Positions 34,570 through 48,301 of a stretch of DNA of 64,000 nt are shown here, piece after piece. Position 1 is the stretch's first letter, and each line of letters opens with the position of its first letter. The stretch lies in assembly GCF_004798865.1 (NCBI RefSeq), contig NW_025335268.1, positions 29,916,731 to 29,980,730 on the forward strand. The letters run 5' to 3'. The DNA is from Varanus komodoensis. Lineage: Eukaryota > Chordata > Lepidosauria > Squamata > Varanidae. Under the pieces are notes generated by a model. It saw nothing but the letters and a program-made list of their open reading frames with translations, did no database searches and was not told where the DNA came from. Position numbers and translations under genes: made by a program.

Positions 34570-36120
34570 CTATGTGTTCACAAAACCCTTCCACAATTAG
34601 GCAGCAAACATTTGTGTTTTTGGATGCTGGGGAAAAACCAATATCCGCAAAACAGAAGCACTAGCTAGAGAAACGAGTTTAACGATGTCTGACTGCAACA
34701 AGTAATAGTTGCACACAACTTTGTTGTGTTGCTTCTGTTATTATTGCATCTGTGGAGCATTCCTGCTAGGTTTCTGTTAACTGTTTGATGAGCTTGTTTG
34801 CTTATTTTGTTATTTTATATAAATTTAAATTGTACATCACCTCGAACACCATTTGGGTAGAAGGTGATCTAGAAATACGTTAAACAAGCAATTCTCTTGA
34901 AATTCCAGGTCATAAAAAAGTCTTATCACAAACAGTGTTAAAGCAATATCAATACACTTTATCATTGTGCTCCTACTAATACAGTACTAATGAAATTGGT
35001 GAGGCTTATGAAGAAGGTAGAAGTATCAGTGAAAACACCAAACTACTCTAATTTCCATCGGGCAGAGTTGATCCTTGGCTAACATTTGCTGATCTGCAAG
35101 GTTTCCACATCACCAATTATTTCAGTAGGGGAAGCTGTCACTCCCTTTCAAGAGACTATAAAACCCAAGTGAGCACAGATGATACAAAACCTCCCCAGCA
35201 ACCTACCCTTAAATTCCAGCGATCATTTTCTTCCTCAACTGCCCTGCCCTGCCTGTTTGAAGGTTTTCTCTTGCGTTCTAACAACACACATCTCCTTTGA
35301 CTTCCAAGGCATGTGAAATAAAGATTTAGCTGTCTTGCTGACAAGACTCTAGAGCCAAAATCATTTAGCAGTTCAGAAATTATAGCTTCCTTTTCAGTAT
35401 GTTCTATGTGGCCAGAACAGCCCTCAATGGAATACAGTGTAATTTCATCCTGATACCATTATTTAGAGCTTGACTTAACCTCTTACATTGTGTGACAACC
35501 CCTTACATGCCTGTGTGTAGCCATCCCACCTCCTGCTTAAGTGACACAGATCTCAGTATCTCAGCTAGCCAGTATCTCGCCTCACCCAGGATTTTCTCCA
35601 GGCTACAACCATGCCCTGTGGTGGCAGTCAATGCATGCAATTACATCCAACACAGAAGAGTATCCCCTGTTGAAGTTTGGAGTTTGTGGCCTCCAGTTTA
35701 ATGGCAGGCCTCTTCTACATTTTTATTTGTGTTCCTCACTGATGCTGAGGTCACTGGTTTCCTTTCAGCTTTGATCTAGTTGTGCCATTAGCAACAGTGC
35801 TATTTATACCTGTTCTTTGCTCTTTCCCAGTAAGTGGTTGATTGCCGTCTGACCTGGGAGTCTCATCTTCCAGCCCTCTCTCTTGTTCCATTTTGGACTG
35901 TTTCATCATATGGTGTTCAGAAGTGGCTTAGCACTGCCTTCTTCTGCACAGTGCTTTGCAGAGTTAGCTTTAGAATCACTGCCATTGTCCATGAAAGGTC
36001 TTCCACCAGCATCACCTTCAACTAGCCCTGCTACCCAATACCTTCAGGAGTTTCTTCAACGTCCATCTTCAAGAGAAAAGGTACCTTTTCTCTTCTGGTG
36101 ACGGAACCATTACTTCTGAA
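34570..36120. other. Unassigned sequence
   Basis: No gene or confident repeat recognised. Confidence 0.35.
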
Positions 36121-36124
36121 GGGG

Positions 36125-36283
36125 GTGGCTCACTGGGGGACTTTGGGCCAGTCACTGACCCTCAGCCTCAACTACATCACAGGTTAGTTGTACGGATAAA
36201 GCAGAGATGAAGATTATATAAGTTGACTTGAATTCTGTGCATGAAAAAGGCAGGATATAAAGAAACTATAAATAATAAGCAAA
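36125..36283 (+). repeat. Sauria-type SINE, 5'-truncated
   Basis: Begins in the body ('ggactttgggccagtcactg', 'cagcctcaactacatcacag') and ends 'ggcaggatataaagaaac'. The tRNA head is missing. Confidence 0.7.
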
Positions 36284-36289
36284 CAATGG

Positions 36290-37640
36290 GGGAAGAATCT
36301 GCCTCAGAAAAATTCAATAGCTACAGCTGTTCCCAGCATGGAGAGAGCTATGCTTACCAGCCTCCAAGTAGATGTTAAAGATGGACAGCCTATGGGGCAG
36401 GGGGAGTGATAACCCCAATTTATTAATAGTGCCACAAAACATGGATGAATGCACAGAAATTCAAGAGGTAACTGTATTCACAAACTCTCCTCTTTAGACA
36501 AATCTGTCAGCTTAGTATTTCCTGATATTCCCATTTGTTAACGTCTCAGATTCTCATACTTAAAATCTCCTTTCCCATTTTTGAAGAATTTTCTATTTTT
36601 TTAACCAGAATTCCAAATCATACTAAATTCTCACTCATCCCCACCCAGGCATTAAATGCATGTACTTTTGCGAGCAGGTGCCTCCAAACCTTGATTAAAA
36701 TGATCTCTGAGATCATCCATTGAACCTCTTCCACCCACATTTTGTGTTTATACCAAAGAGGGTGCTTTGTTTTAAAATACTGTATGGAAAAGAAATGAGC
36801 AAGAATTAGTCTTTCTTGTCTCCTGCACTCCCTCCTCTTCACAGCTTGGAGGCCTGGAGTGTTTGAAGAGGCCCTATTATGTGCTGTGTGCTGTTTTGGA
36901 GAAACTAGGCTTGCTTTCAATCTCATAAAGTATGTATGAAGTTTCCCATGGCCTGCCGCAGGCCAGCTCCTCGCAGTGTGCTCGGGGCATTAGCAGGGGA
37001 TGCTAGAAAGTGGCATTCCCTTGGCAACTATTAACCCCACATTGAGGATGTCCAGCCCTCTTTCCCATTGTGAGGTGCTGGAGTGAAAGATGCTTTGTGA
37101 GATGATGTCATGCCATGTGTGCAAACGAAGTGAGGAACTGAAACGGCCCTTGGAATCGTTGACTGACTTCGAGGGAAGGGGTGGTGTGGGTGGCTCAGAA
37201 CAACAGCGCTGTCCCACAGAGTGGCGAGTCTGGCTACCGCGGCATGTGCGCTTTTCCTAAAGGCACCTACTGTAACAGAGGTCCTGGAGGTGTGGATTTA
37301 GTGAGAGATCATCCATGAACATCCCTGGAGGTGGGGATTTTAGCAGAGATTCACCTGGGACAAAATGTGACCTATGAATTATGCAGAGCAGGAAAATGCA
37401 CACTAATTCTACAGTCCTAGAAAGCCTGTGCAGAGCACCAGCAAGGATTATAGGGAAGGTGCTAGAGTGACTGGATGCAAAAGAGGACTGGGTGCCTTCA
37501 CCTTTAATAATAGACAAGAAGAGGGGATTTCACCCAATATTCTTTGGCTGGGCAACCTTATTTGTAAAGGATACAACTCAGCAATTGCCTAGAATGGCTG
37601 GATGCTTCTCCAGTGGAAGTTATTACTGGAGCGTCTGAAG
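36290..37640. other. Unassigned sequence, CpG-bearing patch at the end
   Basis: About 36955-37260 is richer in CpG than its surroundings and includes 'gatgatgtcatg'. No gene is recognised. It might be regulatory, but nothing more can be said. Confidence 0.3.
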
Positions 37641-37644
37641 AAAC

Positions 37645-37678
37645 AGCAGGAGGGAGGGGGGGAGGGAGGGAGGGGGGG

Positions 37679-37723
<45 letters not shown>
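37645..37723. repeat. Purine microsatellite (GGGA)n/(GA)n
   Basis: 'gggagg' units pass into about 20 GA dinucleotides ending near 37723. All purine on the plus strand. Confidence 0.95.
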
Positions 37724-37725
<2 letters not shown>

Positions 37726-37764
37726 CAAAACTAGGGAAGAGTCAGGCTCTGAGCTGAAGGCAAA

Positions 37765-37870
37765 GAACAGTCTTCCCCAACCTGATCTCCAGATGTTCTG
37801 GAGTTTAACTCACATCATCCCCATCTATCAGCCAGGCTGGCAACTGTACTCCAAAACAGGTTGGGCAAGG
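37765..37870. mobile_element. hAT-like palindromic MITE
   Basis: 'gtcttccccaacctgatctc' and 'ccaaaacaggttgggcaagg' are the inverted ends. 'tctggagtttaactcacat' is the mirrored inner block. Confidence 0.65.
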
Positions 37871-37954
37871 CTGCTACAGAGTGCCCAGGGATTTTCATGG
37901 ATGCTCTCTCAGTAATCCTTAGGAATGTACCTGGCAGAACCAGGCTACTTAGTC

Positions 37955-38112
37955 CACCTGAGCAAATGCTTCTCAGAACTCCAGTGGCTCTCAGTCACCT
38001 CAGGCAAGCATCTGTCTTCAACATGACCCTCTCAACTGGAAATGCTGAAGACTGGAACTGTCTCTGTGCACTGCATTACTCTGCCACTGAGCTACGGTCC
38101 CTCCCTCTGTAC
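37955..38112 (-). repeat. tRNA-derived SINE, head and partial body
   Basis: 'ctgccactgagctacggtcc' (38079-38101) is the reverse complement of a tRNA-like A box (GCTCAGTGGCAGAG). 'ggctctcagtcacctcaggc' is body. The CR1-like tail is missing. Confidence 0.65.
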
Positions 38113-38114
38113 CA

Positions 38115-41100
38115 GCTGAATATTACAACATGCCTATCAATAGGATTAACCCCACTCATGGAATGGAGAGGGGAGCAGGACTGGAGACTGAGTGGTAACA
38201 GCTTATCTAAGCCCACCTACTGAGGGCTAAAGTGAACACAACCTTAAATGCAGAGCATCTAGGTGACTGTAACTTGTAACCTAGTATAATTTAGGGGCAT
38301 GAATTAAAGGGGCAAAATCTTCTGGATGAGAAGTTATCAGCTGCACCAAGTTTATTTGGGAGTGTTTCTGAGCTCACTAGAACATTCTTCCCATGCCACA
38401 CCTGGGAGGCAGAAGGTGCAGCCACCAAAAGTGGTGTTCGGGGCAGCCCACTCCGGCTGTGGTTCCTAATCTTTTCTTTGGAGACCTAAACCTCTGGGAA
38501 TCTAACTGCTCCATGACCCTGCTGCCCGTGGGCACTTTCTGAAACAGCAGTGGCCGAGGCTCTAATGAGCTCTGTTGCATCCAAGCCTCCTTAGCTGGCA
38601 CTTCACCTACACCCTGCTCTGCCTCCTTGGAATCTTGCTGCCAGACTTTCTTTTTTCTGAAATCAAATACCCTCTTCTCCCCTGGCATACACCCCCCTCC
38701 CCACCCGCTCCCCCAAACAGGCATTCTCAGAAGATGGAGTCCTTTAAAGAAACTCACAAAGATAAGCTGTAGATCATATGCAAATTAATTCATGCAACTA
38801 GGTAGACCATATGTACATTAGTTCTTAGTTCTCCTCCCACCACCACCATGGGCCTGAGCCCCAGAGCTTTTCAGCACCGCCCCTGGCAGCCACCTGGTGG
38901 AAGCAAAGAAAGTCTGGGCCAGGTCAGCAGTTAGGCAGAAGCAAAGTTACCTTGAGTTCCAGGATAGAAGTGCAAATGCATGAAATAAAATTCCAAATAA
39001 GGAAGAAGAGGGTCAGGCTCTCTGTCAGGCATTCCATTCCACCAGTTCTCAATCAAATCCGCACTGCAGTTGTGGGTTTTTAATTCTGTCTTAGTAAGCT
39101 ATGCTTGGCAGCCCTTTGGCCTCCGTAAGTCATGCTGATAAGTATTAAGCTCCTCGTGAATTCCTACAGGTGGTGCTAAAGCCAGCCAGTAATTCCAGAG
39201 TGGCCAAGGAAAGCAAGTGGACCTGGTGAGGCTTTCATAAAGGAAAGCATGGACTGCCACGCAACATGATGCCCTTTACAAACTGATCTCGCCAAGATCA
39301 AGGAGTTGAATGTACCATGTCCAGGGGTGGCCTGAGCATGTGCAAAGCAGCTAAGGCTTATCCAGGCTTCCTGGTTTTTCCTCCCTACCCCTCTGACAGG
39401 AGCAGCTCCTGCTTCACTTTCAGGATCAATCATATAAAAGACAAACACACTTGTTCCACCCATAGCTATAGGTTTGCTTTCTTCTGTTACACTGCAGTTC
39501 AAAAAGAACTTCCTGCTTAAAAAGGCAGGGAAGAAACTGAGAATTAAAGTAATGTTATCTTATCAGCTTGCACTGAATGGATGAGTACTCCGAGAAATAG
39601 TTTAATGGCTGCTAGCTGTCTCTGGACTGTTTGTATTAAAATTGTTTGTACTGAAATGCTAATTAAATAACATAACAAGTAAATGGAACCTCCATGTTTA
39701 GAAGCAGTATGATGAATGAGAATGTTGGGGTTGCTTATGAGCTTGTGAGATTTCTAGCTGACCACTCTTGCAAACAGAATCCTTGACAGACCTTGGCTGA
39801 TTCAACCAGATAACTCTTGCATTACATGCAAGGCATTGTTTCCTCTGCTAAACCTTCTGCAAGCTGGACAGTAATTTCGATTGTAGAAACCTGGCCAATA
39901 ATATTTATATTTCCAAAAAGCTGGCAGGCTTACAATACAAACACATGTCCATACTGCCACTAATTGCTTTCCATTTTATTGTGCTGGAAGGATATGAGTA
40001 TGTCTTAAGCATCAGCTTTGTAAGATTTTTCAGTGTTATAGAAAAACAAATGGGGCCTGCAATGAGCTGTTGCAACATGGAACACCCTAAGAGCCCTGCA
40101 TTAAGCAACCAACCCTACTATTCTGTGATTTGATGACGTCATGATTCTCCAGGGTTCCACCTAGCCAGCCATGTCCCTTTCAAGAAACTCCATTCCATTC
40201 CTATCTTTTGGCTTTTCGTTTCGTTTCTTTTTTTTTTCCTTTTCTTTCTCCCTATCTGTCAGAATTCTGCAGCTGTATGCCCAGTCCTCATTTTACAGTT
40301 ATAACTATTCAGTTAGGAATTCTTCCTCCTTAAACTTTTTGGGTTTTTACTTCTGTAATCTTAGGGGCTCCTCAAAAATCCTGCTGATATTTTCCTCTGT
40401 GCATGAGTAATATGCATTAGAATTTCATTTCTGTTGACAAATCATACAAGCTTCTTCAATTTACAACCCCAAATGCAAATATGAGCAGGAGTGCTTTTTT
40501 TCAAGCAATTCTAAATATTCTTCTTAAACATGTAATTTTGAAATGCACATCTTCCCCTATGCATTTTTATGCTGTAGTGGCTTTGGGGAAAACACAGAGA
40601 GAAATGCTCACTTTCCCATCTGAATGAACAACAACAACAGAGTAGAAATAAAAATAGGAGTAAGCTGCCCAAATTTCAAAAGGATTTTCAGAGAATTTAG
40701 TAGAGCTAAATTCTTGCATCCCTGTAATGGGTAGCACCCTTTTAGCTACTGTGAAAGCCTCTACTCAGAAGTGTTTCTTCTTAGCATAACAGATATAAAA
40801 GGGGAATAGGCACACACAACACTTCAGTTGCTTAGAGAGTCCTTTCCCCAATAAAAAGCATGGCGATACACCTTTAGATGACCCTAACTGAGCTATGTCT
40901 GCTATATCAGTTTGATATATTACAGAGTGACAAGAGGGTTAACCTTACATTCCCTTCAAAGTTGATGGGATTATTTACGTTGTGGTGAGGACAGTTTGAA
41001 ACACTCAACCACTGCAGATTGCTTAAGCAGACAAGTTCACATTTTATTACACAAAGGTTTCCCTTGCTCTGCTCACTTTTTTCTGAGCTTGATGAGATGA

Positions 41101-43500
41101 TGTGCTTTGTCCAGTTTTGGAGATGAAAGGCTACAAGTTGATCCCCTGCTGAGATTAGATTTTAGAGCCACATTCCTAATTTACAAGGGTATTGGTGGTC
41201 CAGTCCATTTGTATTTAAAAATGACTGCCATTGCTTCTTCTCCCCCCCCCCCTTTACAAGCAGACATAAAAATTTTTAACTTAACAAGGTGAGCTAATCC
41301 TTTGAAACCCTCTAAAGACAAGGCACCAATAACTGACATGTCATACTCAAACAGTTAGTTGCAGGCTGGGAAAAGTGTGACCCCTACACCTTGACAACTC
41401 TAATTAAGGCAATTAGGGAAAGATTCACACAACCTCTCTTTCTCCGCGGTGCAATGATCTGTGCAATCATATCCTGGTGAAATCCACATGGAATGTGGTC
41501 CTCTCAAGAGATCCAGCATAACGTCATTTTCCCCAGTCACCATGTTCCGATTCTTGCTTTGGCACCGCATGGTTTACAGCAGTGTTTCCAACAACACTGC
41601 AAAATGTTAATGGGAGAGTCACATCTCCAAGCAGCTGGGCACACAAGAGAGACATGCTTCAGGGACCCACAGGGCATGTCTCCTACCTGTCTTCATTCAG
41701 CATTTAGCATAGACTCAGCCTGCCTTGTCTGTCCAAACCTTATAGGAATTCCACATGTCGTCATCCATTTGCTGCCCCAGTTGTTCCTCCAACGTTTTTC
41801 TTACCATACAGTGTCTGACTTTTTGAGTTGGCCGGAAGAGTAGATCACCCTCCCCAGCTGCTCTTCAATTGCTATTCTTCTTTTAAGAGGGGAATCTCAT
41901 AAATCAGCACACATATCTACACTCCCAATCCAAAACAGATATGAAACAGTTTGCATTTCATGGGTAGAACTGGGGAGAACTGGGGAATCACACTTAAATG
42001 AATAAGCTCTTCACATGAAATAAATAATTCTGGAGGGTTGTGGGGAAGGACTGTATTGTTTTCAAATGTCTTCTCAGATGAATTATACCCTCTGTACCCA
42101 CCACAGCTATGCCGTTGCTCACTGGTGTGGAGGGAACACAGAAGCTGATAAGTATGCAGAAACAGAATTATTGATAACAGAATCTGTTGTGATGTCATGA
42201 TTATTTCACAGTTTACAATGGGAAAGCAATACTTGTTTGCACTAGGAGCAATCCATTTGGAAACAGGGTTTGTTATTGCAATACAATATCCAAGTCCATG
42301 TGGAAGAAAACAATAAAAGGCATACAAAATGAACACCACAAAGATGAACAGAAGCATTCTAGATCAGACTTGGGGTACTTCCAAGCAAGGCTTTTATTCT
42401 GTGTTTCTTCTACTTCATTTGTAGAATTTTAGGGAAGATTCAGATTATGTCATCTTCCACTTGTAGTCCTCCCATTTTTTCCTCATCACTTCTATAATTT
42501 TCCCTTGCTGCAGGAAATCAATAAGACAAAAAGATGGAATACCTGCATGGCACTTTCAGCTTAGTAGCATTAGGTACCCTCTATTCAGAAACACCCTTGC
42601 AGAACTAGTGAAGTGGGAAGCCAGTTACATGGTCCATCAGCCCTGTGTGGCAGTCCTCCAGAGGCCTGTTAGTTGTTTTTGCTGTGTGCCAGGGACTGCA
42701 TATCACAGGCCAGACAAGGGATCTTGCGCATCTGTTGGGCCACAAGCCATGCGATGGCTAGTGGGTTGCATTGTTTTCTTGGTCTTCAGGTGTGCAGGCT
42801 GCCCTGGATACAGAACATTAAGAATAAACCAGAAGAGATTAGCTGGCATTCCTGACTTCAGAAAAATTGCAAGTGGCTGAAATGATCAGGGGTGGCGGTA
42901 GGTACTGAAAAGATCCAGGGATCAGCAGGCCTACAGGAAGGAAAATGCACAAATATGAATACACTAATTAAGATATGATCTAAAGCTTGTGAGTGTGCAT
43001 GTTTTTAAAGGTGCTGAATGGACACAGGGGAGAGAAGGAAACTTGACTTTACTCAGAGTAAAAATAAAATCCCCAGGCAGAAAGATCTGAGGTGGGGACA
43101 GCGGGAAGTGAAGCACATGTGGGTAAAAAAGCCGGCTCATCCAGGGGGTCCGATGCAGCAGTGATCATCAGGGCTCCCGTACCATTCTCTCTGCAAGGTC
43201 CTCTAGGCAGCAGTGCCGGGTGGAGGGGCAGGGGCAAAAACTTTCCAGAGATCCCGGGCTCTGGCCCTTGGGCTCTGGCCCCTCACACCACATCTGGGCC
43301 ACGAGCAGGCCACTTCTAGCCCACTTCAAGAACGAAGGCAGCAACTGCCACCTGAAGGCCTTTTGTGGGTCACGGCAAGGACAAGATGGCACTCCTCCAC
43401 TCTCCCACATGGGACTGGCAGCTTTATCTTTCTTCAGCACTCAGTTGCATCAGAGGCCAGAAGCCTAACTTACGGGGCACAGGGATCTCTTGCCATTACT
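38115..43500. other. Repeat-poor unassigned block
   Basis: About 5.4 kb with almost no transposon that I recognise. Small features are a C run near 41240 and a 'ctctactcagaagtg' motif at about 40750. I see no gene. A 146-codon minus frame at 41917-42357 begins with a hydrophobic run but has no recognised family. Confidence 0.35.
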
Positions 43501-43505
43501 CTGCA

Positions 43506-43542
43506 CTGCCCCCCCCCCACACACGCACACACCACACACACC
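43506..43542. repeat. C run and (CA)n microsatellite
   Basis: A run of C is followed by imperfect 'cacacacgcacacacc'. Confidence 0.85.
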
Positions 43543-43572
43543 TGTGACCTGAGACGGCTGCCTCACTCTACC

Positions 43573-43908
43573 TCACAGTAGGCCCAGCTCAGCTACGCCA
43601 ACGCTCTCGTCCGGGAAGTCAAGCCATGTAGATTGTGCAGCCCCCCCTTGTCCACAGAACTTGGCAAACTGCATGACCTGGTAAGGAAAGGAGGCCACCG
43701 TGGCCAGAAGATCCTGCACTTCTGAACGTGGCAGTGAGGAGGGGCCCCCTGAATCAACGTTCTTAATCCCCAGTAAGGCTTCTCTGCAGATATCCTGATC
43801 AGGGCCAAATCCTGCTAGCGTTCTGGAAGTTGCCTGCCTGGGCTTTCCTACACCACACTGGGAAAGAATCCCACCATACTCCCACGTGGGTTGTGTATCC
43901 CAACACAA
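43573..43908 (-). other. GC-rich open frame, possible but unproven exon
   Basis: A 111-codon minus-strand frame ends in TGA at its left edge and includes 'EVQDLLATVASFPYQVMQFA'. The surroundings (42900-44000) are GC-richer and free of recognised repeats. I do not recognise the protein, and GC-rich DNA yields long frames by chance. An acceptor-like 'ctttccttaccag' lies within it on the minus strand. Kept as a candidate only. Confidence 0.15.
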
Positions 43909-44003
43909 GCCGAAACAAAATCCTGGGGCAGCATGGAAGAAGCCACAGGGAAGAGGCTCCCATGTCTCTGCTGGGTAAGTGCACCCTTGATCTTAAAACC
44001 TCT

Positions 44004-44011
44004 CTCTCCCC

Positions 44012-44045
<34 letters not shown>

Positions 44046-44046
44046 G
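44004..44046. repeat. (CT)n(CA)n compound microsatellite
   Basis: 'ctctctctcc' and related units are followed by about ten CA dinucleotides. Confidence 0.95.
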
Positions 44047-44724
44047 AGCACAGCCTTTTTGAGTTTGCTACTTTAGGCTTCAGCTGGGAGATTGTTTGAA
44101 TGTTCTCCCGTGTGTATTATGTACACATGAATGTGTATGAATCCCGACATGTAAAAAATAACATCAGGGAGCCAGTGTACATTTCATCAATAAAACCCTA
44201 TCTCCATTTACAAGTCGCAATTAGATATAAATGAAACTTGCTACTCTGCTTTGGCTTTTTTCCCCCCAAGGAAGTAGAAAGCTATCCTGTTGTTTCTCTG
44301 TCCTCTATTTAAAGTTTAGGTTATGTGCTCTTCAGGCTCCTTCACATAAGAGAGGCTCCTTATGTATTATATTTTGAAGTATTTTTAGGCTGCATTGAAG
44401 GGCAAACACTAAATTTCAAGGCAAAATAAGGAGATGAGGGCCAAAGGCAAAACTGACAACAGAGCTTCTCCTTTCTTGGAACTAATCAGTTTTGCCTGCC
44501 CAGTAAGTCCGCTGCTTGCAGGCTGCTGATCTTTGTTGGGTAAAACAGGGAGAATCTCTTGTGCCATGGCTGATGTAACGCACACTATTCAATAGGCACT
44601 TCTGACAGTCAAGCGACTAATTTCTCATCAGGAAAAGAATCGCATGATGTCGCTACACAAAAGCCAAACTTGCGGAGCAGCTACTCCATTGAGCTTCACT
44701 GTAGAAAACCACTGTTCAAAGCCA

Positions 44725-44852
44725 CTCTCACTGTGTCACTGTGAGCAAGTCTCTTCCTGTCAGCAAATCTACCTCACAGGGTTGTTGTGAAGCCAAAATG
44801 CTACTTTGAGCTCCTTGGAAGATGGATAAAAGCCAACTGTAATACATAAATG
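44725..44852 (+). repeat. Sauria-type SINE, 3' part
   Basis: 'ctacctcacagggttgttgt' and 'ctactttgagctccttggaa' are body and tail landmarks, ending 'aatacataaatg'. The head is degraded. Confidence 0.7.
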
Positions 44853-44854
44853 AA

Positions 44855-47030
44855 ATGTTTTAGTGCTGGGAAAACGTGGGCTCGCTAAACCAGGGGATCG
44901 TGAGAAGAAAGTGTTGCAGATACCAGTACAACAAACCCACAATTATTGCACTAGAGTCCAGCTATCAGGTAGGACCTTTAATCATAGTTTGAGAATCGGC
45001 CCTCAGCCTCACAGTGAAGGTTTCATGGCACAAAACCAGACAGTTTTACATTCTCTTTTAATTTTTACTGCCTGCTGATGGACTCTTGAAGATGATGAAG
45101 CTCGTAAATTCAGACATCACTATCTTTGTAACTTTTTAAATTGAGGAGATGAGTTTTGCACAGTGAACAAAATGCATGCCTTCCGTAACTGAACTCACCT
45201 CTTCATGAAACAATTCTTGGGAAGAATTGATGTAAACCCAAGTGTGGGTGTTTCATTAAATGTTTATATTATGGCAAAATCTCATAAGCTGGGAAGCTGT
45301 TGTGGTTAAGACTCTTTCTCTGTGTTGTGCCCTATCTACCTCCCCGCCACGCCCCCCCCCCCGCATTTTCTGGAAGAAAGCTTTTGTGTTATTTGCCTCT
45401 AGGGTGACATTTTTTTAAAGTCTGGGACCTGAAGAATTGATTCCATCTCACTGTGGCTTGCAGAGAAATGAAGAGGAATGTATAAATGACAGTTTCTGTT
45501 GAGACAATTGCTTCCAGTCAATTGCTTTTGTTTCAGGGCTTTGGCGATGCGGAGATGCATTCAGTCACGTCTGCCTCCTGATGTGTGCTCTGAGTTCTTT
45601 CACTCGTACCACCAGCTCACTTCTTTAATATTAAATAGGCAAGGGGCTCGTAGGCAAGGTTGCAACTCAAGGCTGTACCTTTCAGATCCTCCACTCCTAG
45701 GTTCTTGGATGCAAATCTGGAAATGCACACATGCTTTGGAAGGGGGGGGGGACCAAGGGCAAGAAACTGAAATGTTTTCCAAAAAATCAGGAATGTACTG
45801 CTGCTAATCCCTGTTTAATCAAACTCGTGTACATTTTAACTTCTGGAATTTCAGCCATTTGGAATGCTGCTAGCTTAAGAATGAACACAAGGGCTTAAAA
45901 AAAATCCGAGTGTTGACATCAAAACCAGATGAAACTAGTGCACAAGTATCCATTTAAAAACATCAAAATTGCTCAAGCTTCTGAATCCTAAATATTTTCC
46001 AATAGCTTTAAGAGTCTGTGTCATTTTCTTAAGCAGCAAAACTCTCTGTGTGCGCACATCTATGGGTGGTTTAAAGGATCTCCTCAAAGCACTTTTTGGA
46101 GGACAAGAAAGAGGTCCCAGTGAGGTCTGAGGACACATCAAGTAGCAACTGTGCTGATACTAGGCAGGTCTGAATCTGGTCCACATACAGATAAGGACGC
46201 CCCCCCCCCCCGGTGTTGTCGTCCCCCCTCCCCGATATATGCTGCTCTGGGTTCTATGGAAGAAAAAATAGCTGACTGGCTGTGGCTGATTAAAAGAGGG
46301 TGTAATTGAGTAATCAGAAGGACACAAAGGAAAAGGGTATTTTAAGAGAATGTAATAATACACTCTTTCCTATGGAAGCTCAAACAAGCTAGTAGGTCTC
46401 TGACCATCCACTGCACTCACTGGCACCAAAATTTAGTGCAAATTGAGACACAGAGCTGTAGTAGAAGCAAATTTTCATCTTTCATTTCAGCAAAGATTGC
46501 AGATTTGTACATTTGTGGAGCTGTCTCCTCTGTTGCAGTTATAGGATTAGCTCTTGTGAACAATTGATAAGATCTGTACAATCAGATCAGAACCCAAACC
46601 TGAGTTTGGAGAGGGGGTGGTATTGAGCAAAGGCATGCTCATTTTTCTTGCCCTCGTAAGAATCACATGGGTATCCTGCCAGATGGCATAAATCATGTTA
46701 TTCTCTATAGCACCCAGTCTGCTAGGATGGACCCTGGGCACTGACTGTTCCATTCAGTCATGATATATGACTGTCTATCAACAAACATCGGAGAGGTTGC
46801 ACTAGCTTGAACATGCTCTGTCACTGAGTGTACCACATCATTTGAATAACCACCCCACACATGATGATCTGGCTTGTTTTCTGGGCAGACAGCCTGGATT
46901 AAACTGTGCAAGCCATGCACAGAGTGCAAATTGGTGTTGTGCTTGTTTGAGTCCCATTAGGAAGATTCACAGTGACATGGTTAAGGATCTGGGCTGTGCT
47001 CATGATAAACTCATCAGACAACCCTATTCA
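44855..47030. other. Unassigned sequence
   Basis: C/G runs lie near 45350 and 46201. The stretch 46540-46930 gives two minus-strand frames of about 70 codons side by side, perhaps an unrecognised non-autonomous element. No gene is supported. Confidence 0.35.
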
Positions 47031-47034
47031 TTTG

Positions 47035-47132
47035 CCAGCTTTCCCCAAGAGATTGCCCTCCAGCTGTACTCCAGCTACAATCCCCATCATCCACAGCCAT
47101 CATGGCCAGGTTGGGAAAGTCTGAGCTACATG
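47035..47132. mobile_element. hAT-like palindromic MITE
   Basis: 'gctttccccaagagattgcc' and 'ggccaggttgggaaagtctg' are the inverted ends, and 'ctccagctacaatccccatc' the inner block. The right arm is partly deleted. Confidence 0.6.
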
Positions 47133-47744
47133 CATTTTGGAGTTTGACCTAAAATGAAGCAGTGGCTGCCCATGCAGAGAGAGGGATGTGAATTAGCCCT
47201 GAATTGATGCCAACACCTCCACAAGGAATTCCCTTTAATTGAAGCCATAATTTCAGCAGGATTTCAAAAGAACATCAGTGTCATTCTGGGTCTTAGTCTG
47301 CAATTAACGCTCTTGTGGTAGGAGACAGGTGTGTTGGTGCCTTCCAGCTCATTACTGCAGTGTCAGTCATGAACCAATGTAATAAACCTCAAAACAGATA
47401 ATTTGGTCACAACTGGTGGCCATGTTGAAAACAGGTCACAGGCCATAAAGAGTGTCATGCTTAAAGGTGGAATATGTAATTAATTTACTTGAATAGAATT
47501 CTGCATCCTATTTCCATGGTCTTGCTGGGTAAACTGTAGCAGATGGATGATGTATTTGAAATGACAAAATCAAAGTGCTATATTCAGAACCTTTGTTCTA
47601 CATCCTTTCCATGCCGTCCTCCAAATCTCCTCTGGAGGGTCCCCCAATCTTCTGGAGAAGATTTGAAGGGTGATAAGGAGAGGACACAGAAGTCCTGTTC
47701 TGCTCAGGCTCTGCTTTCACAGGCAGAGTAAGTGTCTGGATCCC

Positions 47745-48030
47745 AGCCTATAATTTTTCTCCAGCTTTTTCTCAAGAAACAGTTCAAAGCAGCTTACAAC
47801 ATAGTAAAAACATAAAGCAATGGTCACACAAATAGCAAAACTAAAAACTAAATTAAGAGCAGGGGGCAGGAGGGAACAGGATCCCCATTAAAAACTAATT
47901 CCAGCATAATGACCACCATCAGCTTTTGTCCTGTAGGAAAATTACTTCTTAGATGTTAAGGGAGTTGGAAGAAGCCTAATTCAGGTGTTCTTGCCTCAAC
48001 CTGTGGAAGGTAGATTGGGGCTGGCATGCA
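47745..48030 (-). mobile_element. Old L2-like 3' end
   Basis: 'cagttcaaagcagcttacaa' then 'aaaaacataaagcaatggtc' resembles the reverse of an L2 terminus and A-rich 3' UTR. No coding match, low certainty. Confidence 0.4.
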
Positions 48031-48301
48031 CAGCTTCAATCTAATGTCCCCACATGTGCTGACAGGTCTACACTCAATGGGAGGCTCCGAAGGTTCTTCG
48101 TGCATTTAGCTGAATGTGCTCCGAATGCTCCAGTGACTAGGAATCCTGACTACAGGGAAAATCTGAAACATGTTCAGCGTACAACCCCCCCTCCCTTCAA
48201 AACTTGCTCCTCAATATGGGCCAGCATGTGGAGATACTGAGGTAGGACCCCTGTGCCTCTCCTTGTGGGTTCAGACAGAAATGCCTGGGCAGAGCTAGGA
48301 T

